A DNA stretch of 64,000 nucleotides from Pristionchus mayeri. Taxonomy: Eukaryota; Nematoda; Chromadorea; Rhabditida; Neodiplogasteridae. Numbering within the stretch: position 1 is the first letter of the stretch; the number at the start of each line of letters is the position of its first letter. Both the position numbers and the translations under genes were made by a program. The stretch spans positions 40,778,661 through 40,842,660 of the forward strand of contig BTRK01000002.1 in assembly GCA_036245805.1 (NCBI GenBank), given 5' to 3'. Under the pieces are notes generated by a model. The model searched no databases. It saw nothing but the letters and a program-made list of their open reading frames with translations, and was not told the origin of the DNA. Shown here piece by piece: positions 20,723 through 32,339 of this stretch.

Positions 20723-23700
20723 TTACATGATCCTCTTGTTGTTGGTGATGTCCGTGATGAGGAGGTCCTCGGCGACGTTGCAATCGACGTCCCATGTGAC
20801 GCGAACCTTGCTGAAAATGTTTGGAGTGTATCGATTATAGGTTAGCTCCGGCGCGAAGCGCCTTGGCAATTTTGGCCGGGAAACCAAAGATACCCACAGC
20901 CGGAAAGGTTCCTAAGAGGGTAGGGTATCGACATCCCTTCAAACTCAAATCCAAGTATCCAGCTTTTGGGGATCTTGTGCAGGAAGATGTTATACCCGAA
21001 ATGTCAAGTCTCTATCGCAACAGGAAGTGCCTCAGGTTTGACTCCACTTTTTGTCGGTTTCGTGGTAACCCGGATTTTTGAGTTGGTGCCGCGAGCATCG
21101 TTGAGAGACGTGCTATAGCACAATCGATAGAGCGTAGTCGGTTGCCCGCTTAGAAACTTTTCATAATTGTAAACTTTTATTTGAAACTTCAGAAAATAGT
21201 AAGAGAATTTTGGCTGCTGATCACGGAACTTTTATTGAACTGATTGTTTTGTGTAGTAGGATCTCACTCCTTTCACTGAATAGATATTTTGCCAAAATTC
21301 ACTCAGCTGTTGACTTTGCTTGCAAAGACAGGATACGCCACCTTCCCACGAAAAGTGGATTCCTGTTTGATTCGGGATAGCACATACTGATTTTTCATTT
21401 TATGCCGCACAACATGTCCAATGCTTCGCAACAGTGCCATAGCTTGTTAGGAATTCCAATTTTCCCAGATACATAATTCAGCTCGATCGAGCCCGGAGAC
21501 CCGTTGAGGCCCTTCCCCATACCTCAACGTACCGTTGAATACCCGTTGAATACACGTACCGTTGAATACCCGTTGAATACACGTACCGTTGAATACCCGT
21601 ACCGTTGAATAGCCGTTGAGGCCCTTCCCCGTACCTCAACGTACCGTTGAATACCCGTTGAATACACGTACCGTTGAATACCCGTTGAATACACGTACCG
21701 TTGAATACCCGTTGAATACACGTACCGTTGAATACCCGTACCGTTGAATACCCGTTGAGGCCCTTCCCCGTACCTCAACGGGTATTAACGCCTTGGTGAT
21801 GAATATTACAGATTAATGCATATATGCATATATATATAAATATTTAATACATATTAATATGTTTACTCAATATTTAATAAAGATTTAAGCTTAAAAAAAA
21901 GATTAATTAAGCCAACTCACGATTTTGAGCGGATTTCGTACTCATCGTCGTAGGTTCCTCGCCCCTCCCATTGGTGGAAAACCTAAAACAATAATTCTCT
22001 ACGGCCGAGGCGCGACTAACCAGTAAGGTACATGAGTTATCTAAAAGCAAGGAAATGCGAATTCGCTGTCAATGCATATGGGCTCTGTCTGGTGTGGGGG
22101 GACATATAGTGTTTCTGTCTGGTTTGGGGGGACATATCCCATGGTTTGGGGGGACATATCATTGGTTTTTGGGGACATTGGACATTTCGGGTTAAACATG
22201 ACATACCGAATTGATTCGTTGGCACCCAAGCTTACACAGATCCAGACGACAGCAACCTTCCACCCACTAATACTACCGATGACCCAAACGCATCCGCTAC
22301 TAACGTTGACGACGAGCCACATAATGAGCTAAACGTCATTCATGTCGAGACTCAAGATCACGATGCAGGGGATGAATCGTTACGAAATCATTCTATCGTA
22401 GAGCAGTATTCACAGCCTCTCATGTATTGTCCAGAAATCAACTGAACTTCTGAGCGACGCCAATCTCGGTGGAGGGTTTGGGGAATGTATGGATGACGCA
22501 TGTGTTTTTCACAATTACTCTTTTTCACAATTACTGTTTCCCCCATCAACTACCTCAACTGATTCGGTTGCTTCCTCAGCTACCACAACCACCGCTACCA
22601 CTCCCGTTCGACTACCACAAGTGATGCAGTCCCCTCTTCGACTACCACCACCACTACCATTCGCCCCTCGACTAAAACAACTGATTCGGGAAAGGGGGCG
22701 GACGGAGACTATCCAATTTATTTGAGAGATCACGACTTAGACAATGAGGAGAACTTACTCGGGTCAAGACTCTCAGATTGAAAACGGCGGGAAATCAGTA
22801 AAATTCATTTCAATTCAATATACTAAGAATTTTCGGATTTTGTTCGATTTTGGGAACTTTAGATTTGGGGGGGGGGAGGAACATATCGTCGGTTTGGGGG
22901 TCATATCATCGGTTTGGCGGAACATATGCCCCTCCAAACCGACACTGTCCCCCCAAACCGGACAGAACCGAATATTGGGAGTGAACGAGTATGACGGTTA
23001 AGGGGTGATTCAGAAATCGGGATAAAAAAGGAGGCTCTGTACGGATTGGGTGGACAAATGAGATTTGGGTGGACAAATGAGATTTGGGTGGACAAATGAA
23101 TGTTTAAGATGGTACATCATGCAATATATCGGGAAGCATCTAATAGTTGATTAGGACCTATCCTAAGTGTGTTTGAGCAATGTTAACACCTTGAAGCAAT
23201 TATCATGATGAATAATGCTCTTCAGTACTTCTCTGTTCTGGCACTCTCCCTTTTTAAACCTATTCTCTGCATTCGTTACTCCATGTGCGGTTTTGATATT
23301 CGCCTGTGTTACCACATCACTCTCTCTCTCCCTCAAAAAAGAGGAGGCACTTTTTTGGGCAATCTCTATCTCCTCCGCCCAGAAGATATCGTTGTTGCAG
23401 TCTGCGAAGAGGGGAAAAGAGAGATTCCTATCCTCTGGCGCGAACCGGTAGGCAGGCAACTGTACCTGTAATTATTCGTGAAAACAATATCAGTTCGATG
23501 TAAACAAGAATTATGTAACACGAAAAGTTGAAAAAAAAGTAGGGTTCCTCTCGACCGCAACAGCGGCACGGCCCCCAGACTATCTCCGAGGCACGAATAT
23601 TCCTTGTGACGCACAGTCGCTGTAGAACCTACAGTTATGCATTTACTATGACATGGCAAAAGATGAAGTACTACAGGATACCTGTCGGTCGCATATGAAA

Positions 23701-26700
23701 ATCAAGTTTTGGTCCCGCAGGACTCTTTCGATTTCGGTGGGGGAATACTGATGGCTGGAAGGATCCGGTGGCGCCCAAGTACTCGGATTGCTTCATTTTG
23801 AAGAAAGGATGAGTGCATAAAAGAGAATGGGAAGAACTGCCCTTGGGTTCGAGGACCGAATGCTCTGAAGAAGGCGGGGCACGCACTTTCTCCACTCCCC
23901 TTCTCATTTATCTGTTTTCATCGTTTGTGAAGATGGTAATGTTGCTTGAGAGCCCATTGGATACGTCCTTATCAACTATTAGATGCTTCCAGATATATTA
24001 CATAATGTACCATCTTAAACATTCATTTGTCCACATAAATCTCATTTGTCCACCGAAATCCCGGGTTGTCCACCGAAACCGTACAGCTCGCTCATTTGTC
24101 CACCCAAATCTCATTTGTCCACCCAATCCGTACAGAGCCAAAAAGGAAATACTCAACAACATATCTTGTTTCATGCCGACTCAATTGACATGCACGATCA
24201 TCCCTTTCTGATAACACATATCGATAGTCCGAAGATCTAACTGTGTTTGGGTCAATGTTGGCGCATCCGTTGAAACCGGAAGGGGCAACGAAGCCGCCTT
24301 TGGAGAGGTCGGGCTCGCTATCTGAAAGGCCAAAAATCAACATATCAACAACTGTGTTGTGTTTTGAATATGTGTTTCCAAGAGCAACGCATTGATACAT
24401 GAAAATTTGTACTATATCTCTTACCCCAGTCGTAGTTGGCACGAATGGCGACGAGGTTCTTCTTTTCGAAAACGATTGAGATCAGAGGACCATTGACGTG
24501 GGATTCGAAACCCTCGAATTTCCTTAAAATTTTACTCTTTCATTACCGTTGAATATGTTGTTTTTTTCATTATGCGATGTAAAAATTTTAACTAGAGGGG
24601 AACTACGTCACGCTAAATGTTCCGAGGCCTTGCTACGTCACTTTCTGGAACGCTCCGAGGAACGGAAAATATGCAATGTAAAAAGGGTTAATCACACTCA
24701 CTGCGTCTTGTAAGCATGGATGCACTGATCGGTATTGTTGTCGTCTGCGGCATTGTCGAATCCAGTGAGACGGGCGGTGAGTGCATTTGGCTGGCAACAA
24801 CAATTGGTCACATTTTATAAACGAGAAGCGACAACAAATGATGACACGCGCACTTTTTTTAGTTTAACGGATGATTTCGTGATGTGTAAGTAGATCACTC
24901 ATACATAATGAAGCTGATTGCGACATAATGCATTCACAAATATCTTTTTTTTCAGATTTGTTAGTCATCTTGTGAGATATGTAAGAGCAACGTAATCTAT
25001 ATTCGCATGTTGTCGCAGACCTTTCTCACCCTCAATGACTCAGGAGAGTCCCCCTCCCATCTGCAAACGTTAATTAATGTTTTATTGGTATCGTCGCGCC
25101 TCGGTCGTAGATAAATGATTATAAAATACATTATTTATTGTGTATTTTACTCACCGCTCCCTTGTCCGCCGTGATGACGAATCGTCTCGCTCCGAGTACT
25201 GTGACGACACCTCTGGGCACGATGTTAGGACGCTCCATCGAACCGGCATCGTAGATCTCGTAGTCGAGGGAGAGGGCTGAAACATATGATAAGAAGTTTT
25301 TAAACCATAATTTAAGGAAATATAATGCAACTAAGGTTTAGGTATGAGTAAGGAGTCGTAGATCTCATAGTCGATAGATGTTTGGATGCGATTCGCGTAA
25401 ATCAGAACACGATCAAGTTCAGGCATCAATGAATGCGATTTATGCAAACTGATTCGTTCGGGTTGATGTCTTCGCAAGATGCGGACATAATGGCAGGCTG
25501 TGCATTTTGAGATACGTTTTGTGGGTCATTAATTCGTAAAATTATATCTCTTTGACCCATGCTAAATGTGGCATTAAACGATACAATTTTGGCCAACATT
25601 GCTTGTGCATAAACTTATACACATGTGCACCAGATTGATTGATATGTTCACCGATTCCATAAATTTGCCATTTTATATCCGATTCTGAATATTGAAAAAA
25701 ACACGGTTTCTATCAAACTTTTGCTCGGAAGACTTAAAAGGCTATAATTTCGAGAACAAAAATACCCATTGTGCGATCGACCACATATACTGCGAGGTCG
25801 ATCGGCAACTCCTCCGGAGTCACCCCGTACTCGTTCATGATGGAGTAGCGGCCCTTCACCTTCAATTGTTGTTACATTTATTAAACATAACATTTCCGAC
25901 GACTCCTCAAGCGTACTCTAATGCAACGGCTATACCGAGAATGGCAAGGCGAATCGATTCAATTCATTTGATGTAGAGTTCGTAATTCACCGTCTCTTCA
26001 TTTTACACACACTCTCGAACGGTCGAATAGCGAGAGAGTGCATAGAATGAAGAGACCGTGGTTTCATTTCTCGAACACTAATTTGACCACGACAGGCGAT
26101 TAAGAGATGAGGAAAGATCGTATTCTTCGGCGGTTGTATGCCTCTAGAACCAGCGATATGCTAGTTAAAAAGTATTCTATGTGAGAATGGCCATTGCAGG
26201 AGAGGGTGTAGTTCCTATGGTTAGGACACGCGTTCATATTAATTTTTAAAAAACAACAACAAAAACACTCACTGAGAGCTCGTAGGGCAGCTTCTGGGAA
26301 GTGGCGGCATCCTGTTGCTTGGCAATGGCGCCGATGCTGCAAGAATTTGCTGGTCCGGACATATTTACAACACATCCTGATATCTTGCCCGACTAACGAC
26401 TTAAGAGACCTGCTCTGTAAAAATCGACCACCCCCCGGACACGTCCTCTAGCAATGAGAACCCAAAGCCCATACTTGGTAGTTAGGAGGGTCTTGGGCCC
26501 GCATTGCACAAAATGACCCATATATTTTCATTAACGTAGGGGTACTCTGGTACTACTAAAAACTTGTTTTGATTGAATTCTGCATTACTTCAAAAATATT
26601 TTTTCGGAAAAAAATTTCGTATTTTTGATCTAGATCTCCCATTTCGAGTGGAGTCCCATAGCTTTCATGCACACGTTGGAGTACACTCGTACCTGTATTG

Positions 26701-28916
26701 AACCCACACCAAATTGGATACTCTCACTTTTTCAAACTGGGGATTTTGAATCGAAGGTAGTGCTTCTGTGCACCTGGGTGATAAACTGAAGCGATATCAT
26801 TCACTCGATGGGCAAATCGATTAAACAAGATAATTTTTTTGCGAATGACCTTTTTGAGATACTAAAATTAACATAGAATCGAAGGTCGAAAAATCGAATT
26901 TTCGGAAATGAAACAATTTCAGGTTTTCAAGTTTTAATGTATTATATCAAGCTATTAAATGATTAAAAAATATCTTGTTTAATCGATTTGCCCATCGAGT
27001 GAATGATATGGCTTCAGTTTATCACCCAGGTGCACAGAAGCACTACCTTCGATTCAAAATCCCCAGACTTTGAAAAAGTGAGAGTATCCAATTTGGTGTG
27101 GGTTCAATACAGGTACGAGTGTACTCCAACGTGTGCATGAAAGCTATGGGACTCCACTCGAAATGGGAGATGTAGATCAAAAATACGAAATTTTTTTCCG
27201 AAAAAATATTTTTGAAGTAATGCAGAATTCAATCAAAACAAGTTTTTAGTAGTACCAGAGTACCCCTACGTTAATGAAAATATGAAACTAAGTCCATCTT
27301 CTACCATTTAGAAGATACGATTTTCGACTTTTTTGCACTTCATGCGGATTTTCTCACGCATATTAGGCGGTGACATAAAATATGGGTCATTTTGTGCAAT
27401 GCGGGCCCAAGACCCTCCTAACTACCAAGTATGGGCTTTGGGTTCTCATTGCTAGAGGACGTGTCCGGGGGGTGCTTGATATGGTCGAGTCTTACGGAGC
27501 GGGTCTCTTAAATATGTCGACAAGTTAAAAATGACTACACCTCATGTTCTTGCCAGTCGCGTAATCATGGACGACGAGTTGGTCCGTGAACGGATGCTGT
27601 AAAAGTTATTATCTCCTGTAAAAATGCAGGAACCGTAGCGACAAAAAAAATTGGATCATGGATTTCGCTATAAACTTTAGAACTAACCAAAGTGAGGGCG
27701 AGGAGAACGCCTATCCACTTCATTTCTCGAAATTTGCATGGTTCATGTAAAAATAGGGTTTTCTCATTAAAATATGCTAATTTTCGACCCTTTATCTACT
27801 CTACGATTTGTATTCTTGATTCGGATTCCCACCCCCGAATTGTCATACGTATGTATTTGGTTTGTCATAAGAGAGGGCTTATCATATGGTCACTCAGTAG
27901 GGAGAATTTTAACATTTTTTGTGCGATTTTTGAAAACAATTCTTTTTTGTGCGTATCTCGCTGCCAGCTTATGCAAATTATCAAAATAAGAGCATTGGGA
28001 ATCCGAAGCTAACCTAAAAATCTTGGCTTTACGCAGTTATAGTGAAGTTTGGACGACAATTATCCCTACTGAGTGGCCATATGAAAAGCCCCCTCTCATG
28101 ACAAACAAACTACATACGTATGACAATTCGGGGGTTGGGAATCCGAATCAAGAATACAAATCGTAGCTTTTGGACCATAAAGGGTCGAGAATTAGCATAT
28201 TGTGATGGGAAAAGCCGATTTTTGTATGAAACTATGTGAAGACGTTATTTCCGCGCAGAGCGCAACGGAACATATTTATAGATTTCTCTAATACGAACCG
28301 ATTGAAAAAAATCTGCTCACTGTAGGTCAAAAACTGACCGAAATACGGCATTTCAACGCGGTAGGTCAAAACTCCGTCCAATATTCAAATTTCGAGAAAT
28401 GAAGTGGATAGGCGTTTTCCTCGCCCTCACTTTGGTCAGTTCTAAAGTTTATAGCGAAATCCATGACCCTATTTTTGTGTCGCAAAGAGGTCTCATTTTC
28501 CTGCATTCATTTTTACAGGAGATCCGTGTTAACAGGTAACTAGCATTTGGAAAAACGACATTCCATTGATCAGAAAATCCTACCTCTCTTTCCTTCTTAG
28601 ACGCGAAGATGAGACAGCCATTGCCACAGCGCGGGAGGGGAACCTGGGACAAAGTTCGAGTGTACTAGGTTGGATTGACGTCAACCGTGACGTCATGTCG
28701 TCTTCGAAGTATCATACCGTCGTGCCATTACGAGTGAAGACTCGTCTCTATTCATAAACTAAGTGCTTCTAGTTACTATTTTCTGCCAGTTCTTGGGAAG
28801 TTTTAATAAATCATGATTTGGAGAGAGTCAGACTATTAATCTTGTTCTCACATCAGTCGCGAGTTGGAAGTCGTAAACGTCATAGAGCGTTGATTGAGAG
28901 GACTGCACTACTCCGC
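20723..28916 (-). CDS. Secreted-protein paralogue gene B, first exon not found
   Basis: Eleven exons correspond one to one with exons 2-12 of gene A: 28852-28916, 28584-28643, 27541-27596, 26273-26336, 25766-25859, 25155-25276, 24702-24790, 24425-24522, 24242-24321, 21921-21982 and 20723-20810. Every reading frame is open, every phase is kept and all joins are GT-AG. Lengths match gene A except for one extra codon in exon 8. The protein has the same cysteines and ends NNKRIM. Its introns total about 7.3 kb because FB3 to FB6 and other elements sit in them. No exon encoding a signal peptide is evident upstream of 28916. A frame reading MKRARLIQLFVVLLSDVC runs into a stop just before exon 2 (about 28978-28919). 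Either exon 1 lies elsewhere or the gene has lost its 5' end; intact downstream frames favour recent function. Confidence 0.78.
20841..21350. other. Unidentified insertion in gene B's last intron
   Basis: Gene A's intron runs directly from the TATAG-like block to GATTCCTGTTTGATTC; in gene B about 510 bp lie between them. The insert contains GGCGCGAAGCGCC and a tRNA A-box-like TAGCACAATCGATAGAGCG (about 21116-21134). No terminal repeats are clear. The open frame 20821-21081 falls here and is unsupported. Confidence 0.4.
21528..21780. repeat. Tandem repeat, 27-bp unit
   Basis: Multiple copies built from CGTACCGTTGAATACC and CGTTGAATACA, interrupted once by a copy of GAGGCCCTTCCCCGTACCTC. It lies in gene B's last intron; gene A has only the single precursor CCCCGTACCTCAACGG. 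Confidence 0.85.
22081..22969. mobile_element. Foldback element FB3 with repeated GGTTTGGGGGGACATAT arms
   Basis: The left end GGCTCTGTCTGGT and the right end inverse GGTTCTGTCCGGT bound arms made of TTTGGGGGGACATAT-like units (22081-22175 and 22865-22969). The middle 700 bp carries Thr/Ser/Asp-rich open frames (see findings). Located in gene B intron between exons 10 and 11; absent from gene A. The target duplication is unclear. Confidence 0.7.
23033..24139. mobile_element. Foldback element FB4, 8-bp target duplication
   Basis: Ends GGCTCTGTACGG and CCGTACAGAGCC with perfect duplication AAAAAGGA (23025-23032, 24140-24147), as for hAT elements. Arms contain repeats of GGTGGACAAATGAGATTTG and then TGTTTAAGATGGTACAT. 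The central 700 bp has minus-strand frames including PEDRNLSFPLFADCNND and SEYLGATGSFQPSVFPHRN that look like captured coding sequence of unknown origin. Confidence 0.82.
25974..26080. mobile_element. hAT-type MITE (TAGAGTTCG family) in gene B intron 5
   Basis: Starts TAGAGTTCG and ends CGAACACTA. Flanks ATTTGATG and ATTTGACC agree at 6 of 8 positions. Same hairpin body as 13858-13969. Confidence 0.8.
26405..27507. mobile_element. Foldback element FB5, TTAA-flanked, arms about 500 bp
   Basis: Ends GAGACCTGCTCTGTAA and TTACGGAGCGGGTCTC are flanked by TTAA (26401-26404, 27508-27511). The arms pair almost perfectly (GGACACGTCCTCTAGCAATG, GGGCCCGCATTGCACAAAAT, CATGCACACGTTGGAGTACA). A roughly 90-bp extra segment near 27278-27375 interrupts only the right arm. 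It sits in gene B's intron 4; gene A's corresponding intron has contiguous flanks. Confidence 0.9.
27612..28521. mobile_element. Foldback element FB6 in gene B intron 3
   Basis: The left arm begins CTCCTGTAAAAATG and includes CATGGATTTCGCTATAAACT and GTGAGGGCGAGGAGAACGCC; the right arm is the inverse, ending CATTTTTACAGGAG. Arms are about 350 bp. Gene A's intron here is only 54 bp, so this is a B-specific insertion. Confidence 0.85.
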
Positions 28917-29403
28917 CTTAGCACACATCGGATAGCAAAACAACGAATAATTGTATTAGTCTGGCTCTCTTCATTTTGCACGCTCTTCCAACTCCGCCAA
29001 TGTATCGGCGGTGGAGAGCGCTCTCGAAAAGGCCGAAGACACAATAATCTATTCCCCACCGTAACTACCGTAATTACAGGGTAAGTGCCCCTAAGATGAA
29101 GTCTACCTCGGTCGTCTCCTTCGTCGCGGCCCTTCTCTCTGCTCTCTCAGCCCTTCTTCAGCTCTCTCAGCTCTTCTCACCGCTGCTTTCTGAACCCCCC
29201 CCCCCCTCCAGCCCCTGTGACCTACCTAGCTGGTGAACCGTAATCCGCTCTCACAATTGTCCGACCAACCCAAGCGACCGATGATGACCAAGTAGCATCG
29301 GCTGTTACTTGGTGTGTGGTATATTCTTTACTCACAATAAAATATGTGCTGATGAAACTGTTCTGAACAATTCGATATGATATTACTGGGATCGACTATA
29401 TTC

Positions 29404-29516
29404 TAGAGTTCGAGAAATCCAACCACGGTCTCTTCATTCTACACACTCTCTCGCCATTCGACCGGTCGAGAGAGTGTGTTGAATGAAGAGACTGTGGTTG
29501 CATTTCTGGAACTCTA
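29404..29516. mobile_element. hAT-type MITE (TAGAGTTCG family), best-preserved copy
   Basis: Starts TAGAGTTCGAGAAA and ends GGAACTCTA; the body pairs ACCACGGTCTCTTCATT with its inverse across CGACCGGTCG. Flanks CTATATTC (29396-29403) and CTCTATTC (29517-29524) match at 7 of 8. Confidence 0.88.
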
Positions 29517-30166
29517 CTCTATTCGCTGCAACCGTCCCGACGCCAATCAAAATTAATAGGTAATTTTTGTAAAATTGTAAAATTAATTCGAGAATGGTTT
29601 CGGAGTAGATACTTCTTCCTCAAATGCCAAAGTAATGTATAATTGATGTACAATCAGTGATGTTCATTTATATATCATTGATGTAGTGATGCACAAAAAA
29701 GATGTATTATACATGCATCATTCTTCAGTAGTGAATCAACGTTCCCTATAAGATATATATAGAGATAAGATATACCCCCCAATGATATCTTGAGAAAATA
29801 ATGCACATCTAGTTCTCGTATCTTGTCAGTAAATGATACCAGAGGTGGTGGACTGTGCGATAAGCCGTTCTCACTTCATCACTTTTATTTGTATGTTTAA
29901 GTGTATTTTTAAATATATAAATATCGTTCTGATACCATTTTTCTCTCTAGAGAATAATGGGTAAAGGTTTAAATAAATGATTCTGTGAAAACTCGAAAGT
30001 GTTTATATCTGTGGAAACACTAAGAAACATAAAATAAATACAACATCACAGTTTATTTGCACCTCATATTATGAGTGCAATACAAATTCGCCTGGGTAGT
30101 TACATGCGTCGAGAGAGAGAAATTCGCGGAAGGAGATTATTAAATATCCTTCCGCGATACAAAACA

Positions 30167-30362
30167 GAGATTTCGGCACTTCTTGGATAACTGGCCCACC
30201 CCCCCCCCCACCCCTTTTCCCATCTACCCCATTCATTTCTAGGTATCTCTCCCTGATTTTCGGCTGCACAACTCCCTTGCAATAGGGAAGGGGATCGGAA
30301 ATGATAGGGGAGGATAGGGGGGGGGGGGGGGGGTGGGCCAACTATCCAAGTGCCGAGATTTC
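30167..30362. repeat. Inverted-repeat element with poly-C and poly-G inner ends
   Basis: GAGATTTCGGCACTTCTTGG...GGCCCACCCCCC pairs with GGGGGGTGGGCC...CCAAGTGCCGAGATTTC. The inner G run (about 30317-30333) is 17 bases. A separate small hairpin (GGAAGGA...TCCTTCC) lies just before it at about 30129-30158. Confidence 0.7.
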
Positions 30363-30542
30363 CAACAAGATAACTTTAGACGTTATGATATGAAAGCTAC
30401 CAGAGGGTAAGCTGCACATCCTTACCGAGAGTGAGAGAAGCGAGACCACGTCATCAAAAAGCTCACATTCGACATCAGACACCCGCGCGCTCTCTCTATC
30501 TGTCGTTTTGCAATTGTTGCGCAATCCGGACATACAATTTTA

Positions 30543-31807
30543 TTAGGTTGTAACATACGTTTTGTCGCATTTCGGAGGTTCACAATATTTCCATGAAGGA
30601 TACTTCTCAAACATTATCAATGCCTGACCTCCTAGTATATGTTTGGGGTGTTCATGCACATTCAAACCATAGGGTAGAGCTGAACTGCGCATGCTGGCTA
30701 TGCGAAAAATATTAATATGAACTGATTTAAATTTGGTGCAGATTTTATTAATTCGTTTGATCGGGTGCTAGTTCGCAGAGATGAATAATGAACCAAACTT
30801 CTACAGCATGGTGATATACCCCGTCAATGCTCTTTCAAAATATACGCCAGATATGGTGCTATGTTGAGCGGAACCAAAGATATACTTCACTGAGTGTAAG
30901 GTTAGCCGCTGATTCGTAGCCAACTTGACCAACTCTTCTGAATCCAGAATTGCAACAACAGTGACTAACATAAGTGCGTTCAATTACCACTCATGGAGGT
31001 ATAATTTATCAATAAACAAGTGAGAGAAAGAACACTCCACTTGTGGGAAATTTGAATTTTTATTAATTCAATTCGCGCACAATTTTACCAAAATTTGCAA
31101 GTTTAGGTGTTTCGAATTAAAGATTGTCATTCAAAAGCTATATATTTCCAAACTTATCCCAAGTAGATACTAGTAAGGGAAGGGTTTATGGTTAGGATGG
31201 ACACAACAAATCAGATATTGAACATGTGTGCGAGGTAGGAATATGAACAAAGTGCCGATTTCATTAGTTTAATTTACATACCATCGTTCTGAATGGAGTC
31301 ACTTATCTCAACAGAACCCAATCTACCCCAAACTTTGTCTGCATACTGACCACTTTGGGTGAACTATATTCCACCACTATTTGGTTCTGGATATCTATTG
31401 AGAAGAAAATTCGGCTTGCGAAAGTTTTCGCGACCGTCACCAACCATCCACATTATACAAACTTGTCTACATTTCTAGAACGATTTTCGTTTGTCATTAT
31501 CCGTGAGTGGTTCAAAATTATGCACATATGTAGTACTTTACGCAAATCACACAAAATCGGCATAATTTATCCTTTTCAAGAAGAGCTGATGCGTGAAAAT
31601 GATTTGTAATCCTTATCTCTGTACAACTTTGTCTGACTAATGTGCCTCCTCAACTGCCTGGACAGGACTGAAGTAAAGCGCGTAAGAAAGAGTACGAAGG
31701 CCCTCACTGATGATGAATAACGAAATTGAGATTAAATTAATTCGAAGAATTTCTGAGGTTAAAATGCATAAGAGATTGGACGCGACAAAACTTATGTTAC
31801 AACCTGA
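30543..31807. mobile_element. Non-coding mariner-type element, copy 2
   Basis: Same ends as 6931-8196 and flanked by TA (30541-30542, 31808-31809). The two 1.27-kb copies differ by only scattered substitutions and one-base indels along their whole length, implying recent mobilisation. No transposase motif is visible. Confidence 0.88.
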
Positions 31808-31945
31808 TAGATTGCGATTTGCTCCCATCCATTTTTATGTTTCCGATGCTCCTAAACTCGCAGTACTGTGATCGTCATATTTATACACTTCGTGAGAATG
31901 CCACAGTTTATGTTGCTTTTATACTCTTAAATTCAATTACAGAAT

Positions 31946-32256
31946 GTATATTTTCAAGAGATTGTTTGGTAAGAAGAAATGGAAAAACTCGAAGGATAAG
32001 AATCAACTCAATTTGGGCGGCATGGAGCAGGTAATTTAACTGCTACATAGCTCTATTGTGATATGGAACAAATATACATTTTATCTACGCTCGGTGGCGC
32101 AACAATAATAACTTATGCGTGATGATACATGAGAGTTGACTCTCCTCACAAAAAATATACCGACAAGACATTTAGTCACTTAAAACCAATAATAATGACG
32201 TTCCTAATCGACTCTCACACGAAATTTGTATTTCCAGGCAATTTCTTTATCGGAAG
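31946..32256 (+). pseudogene. 5' exon(s) of an unrecognised gene cut by the giant palindrome
   Basis: An acceptor-like AATTACAG precedes ATGTATATTTTCAAG at about 31947. The frame MYIFKRLFGKKKWKNSKDKN then NQLNLGGMEQ ends at a GT donor (about 32031). A second exon opens after TATTTCCAG (32237) with GNFFIGRP-like coding and runs straight into the palindrome at 32257. The lysine-rich start has no family I recognise. Exons on the far side (39264 onward) may be the same gene. Confidence 0.35.
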
Positions 32257-32339
32257 ACCAGCCGATAGCGCGCGCCTCGGCGCGCGCTATCGACTGGCGT
32301 TCTCCGGGATGTCTTCTTAGCCTCGTCTTATTTATTTCG

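Noticed and set aside
22489..22725. Proline-rich plus-strand protein 78 residues long
   Set aside because: Better explained as a shifted frame of the Thr/Ser-rich coding-like segment inside FB3.
29097..29233. Small secreted peptide MKSTSVVSFVAALLSALSAL
   Set aside because: The frame is a CTCTCAG-rich low-complexity run followed by poly-C, with no paralogue or splice support; the hydrophobicity is compositional.
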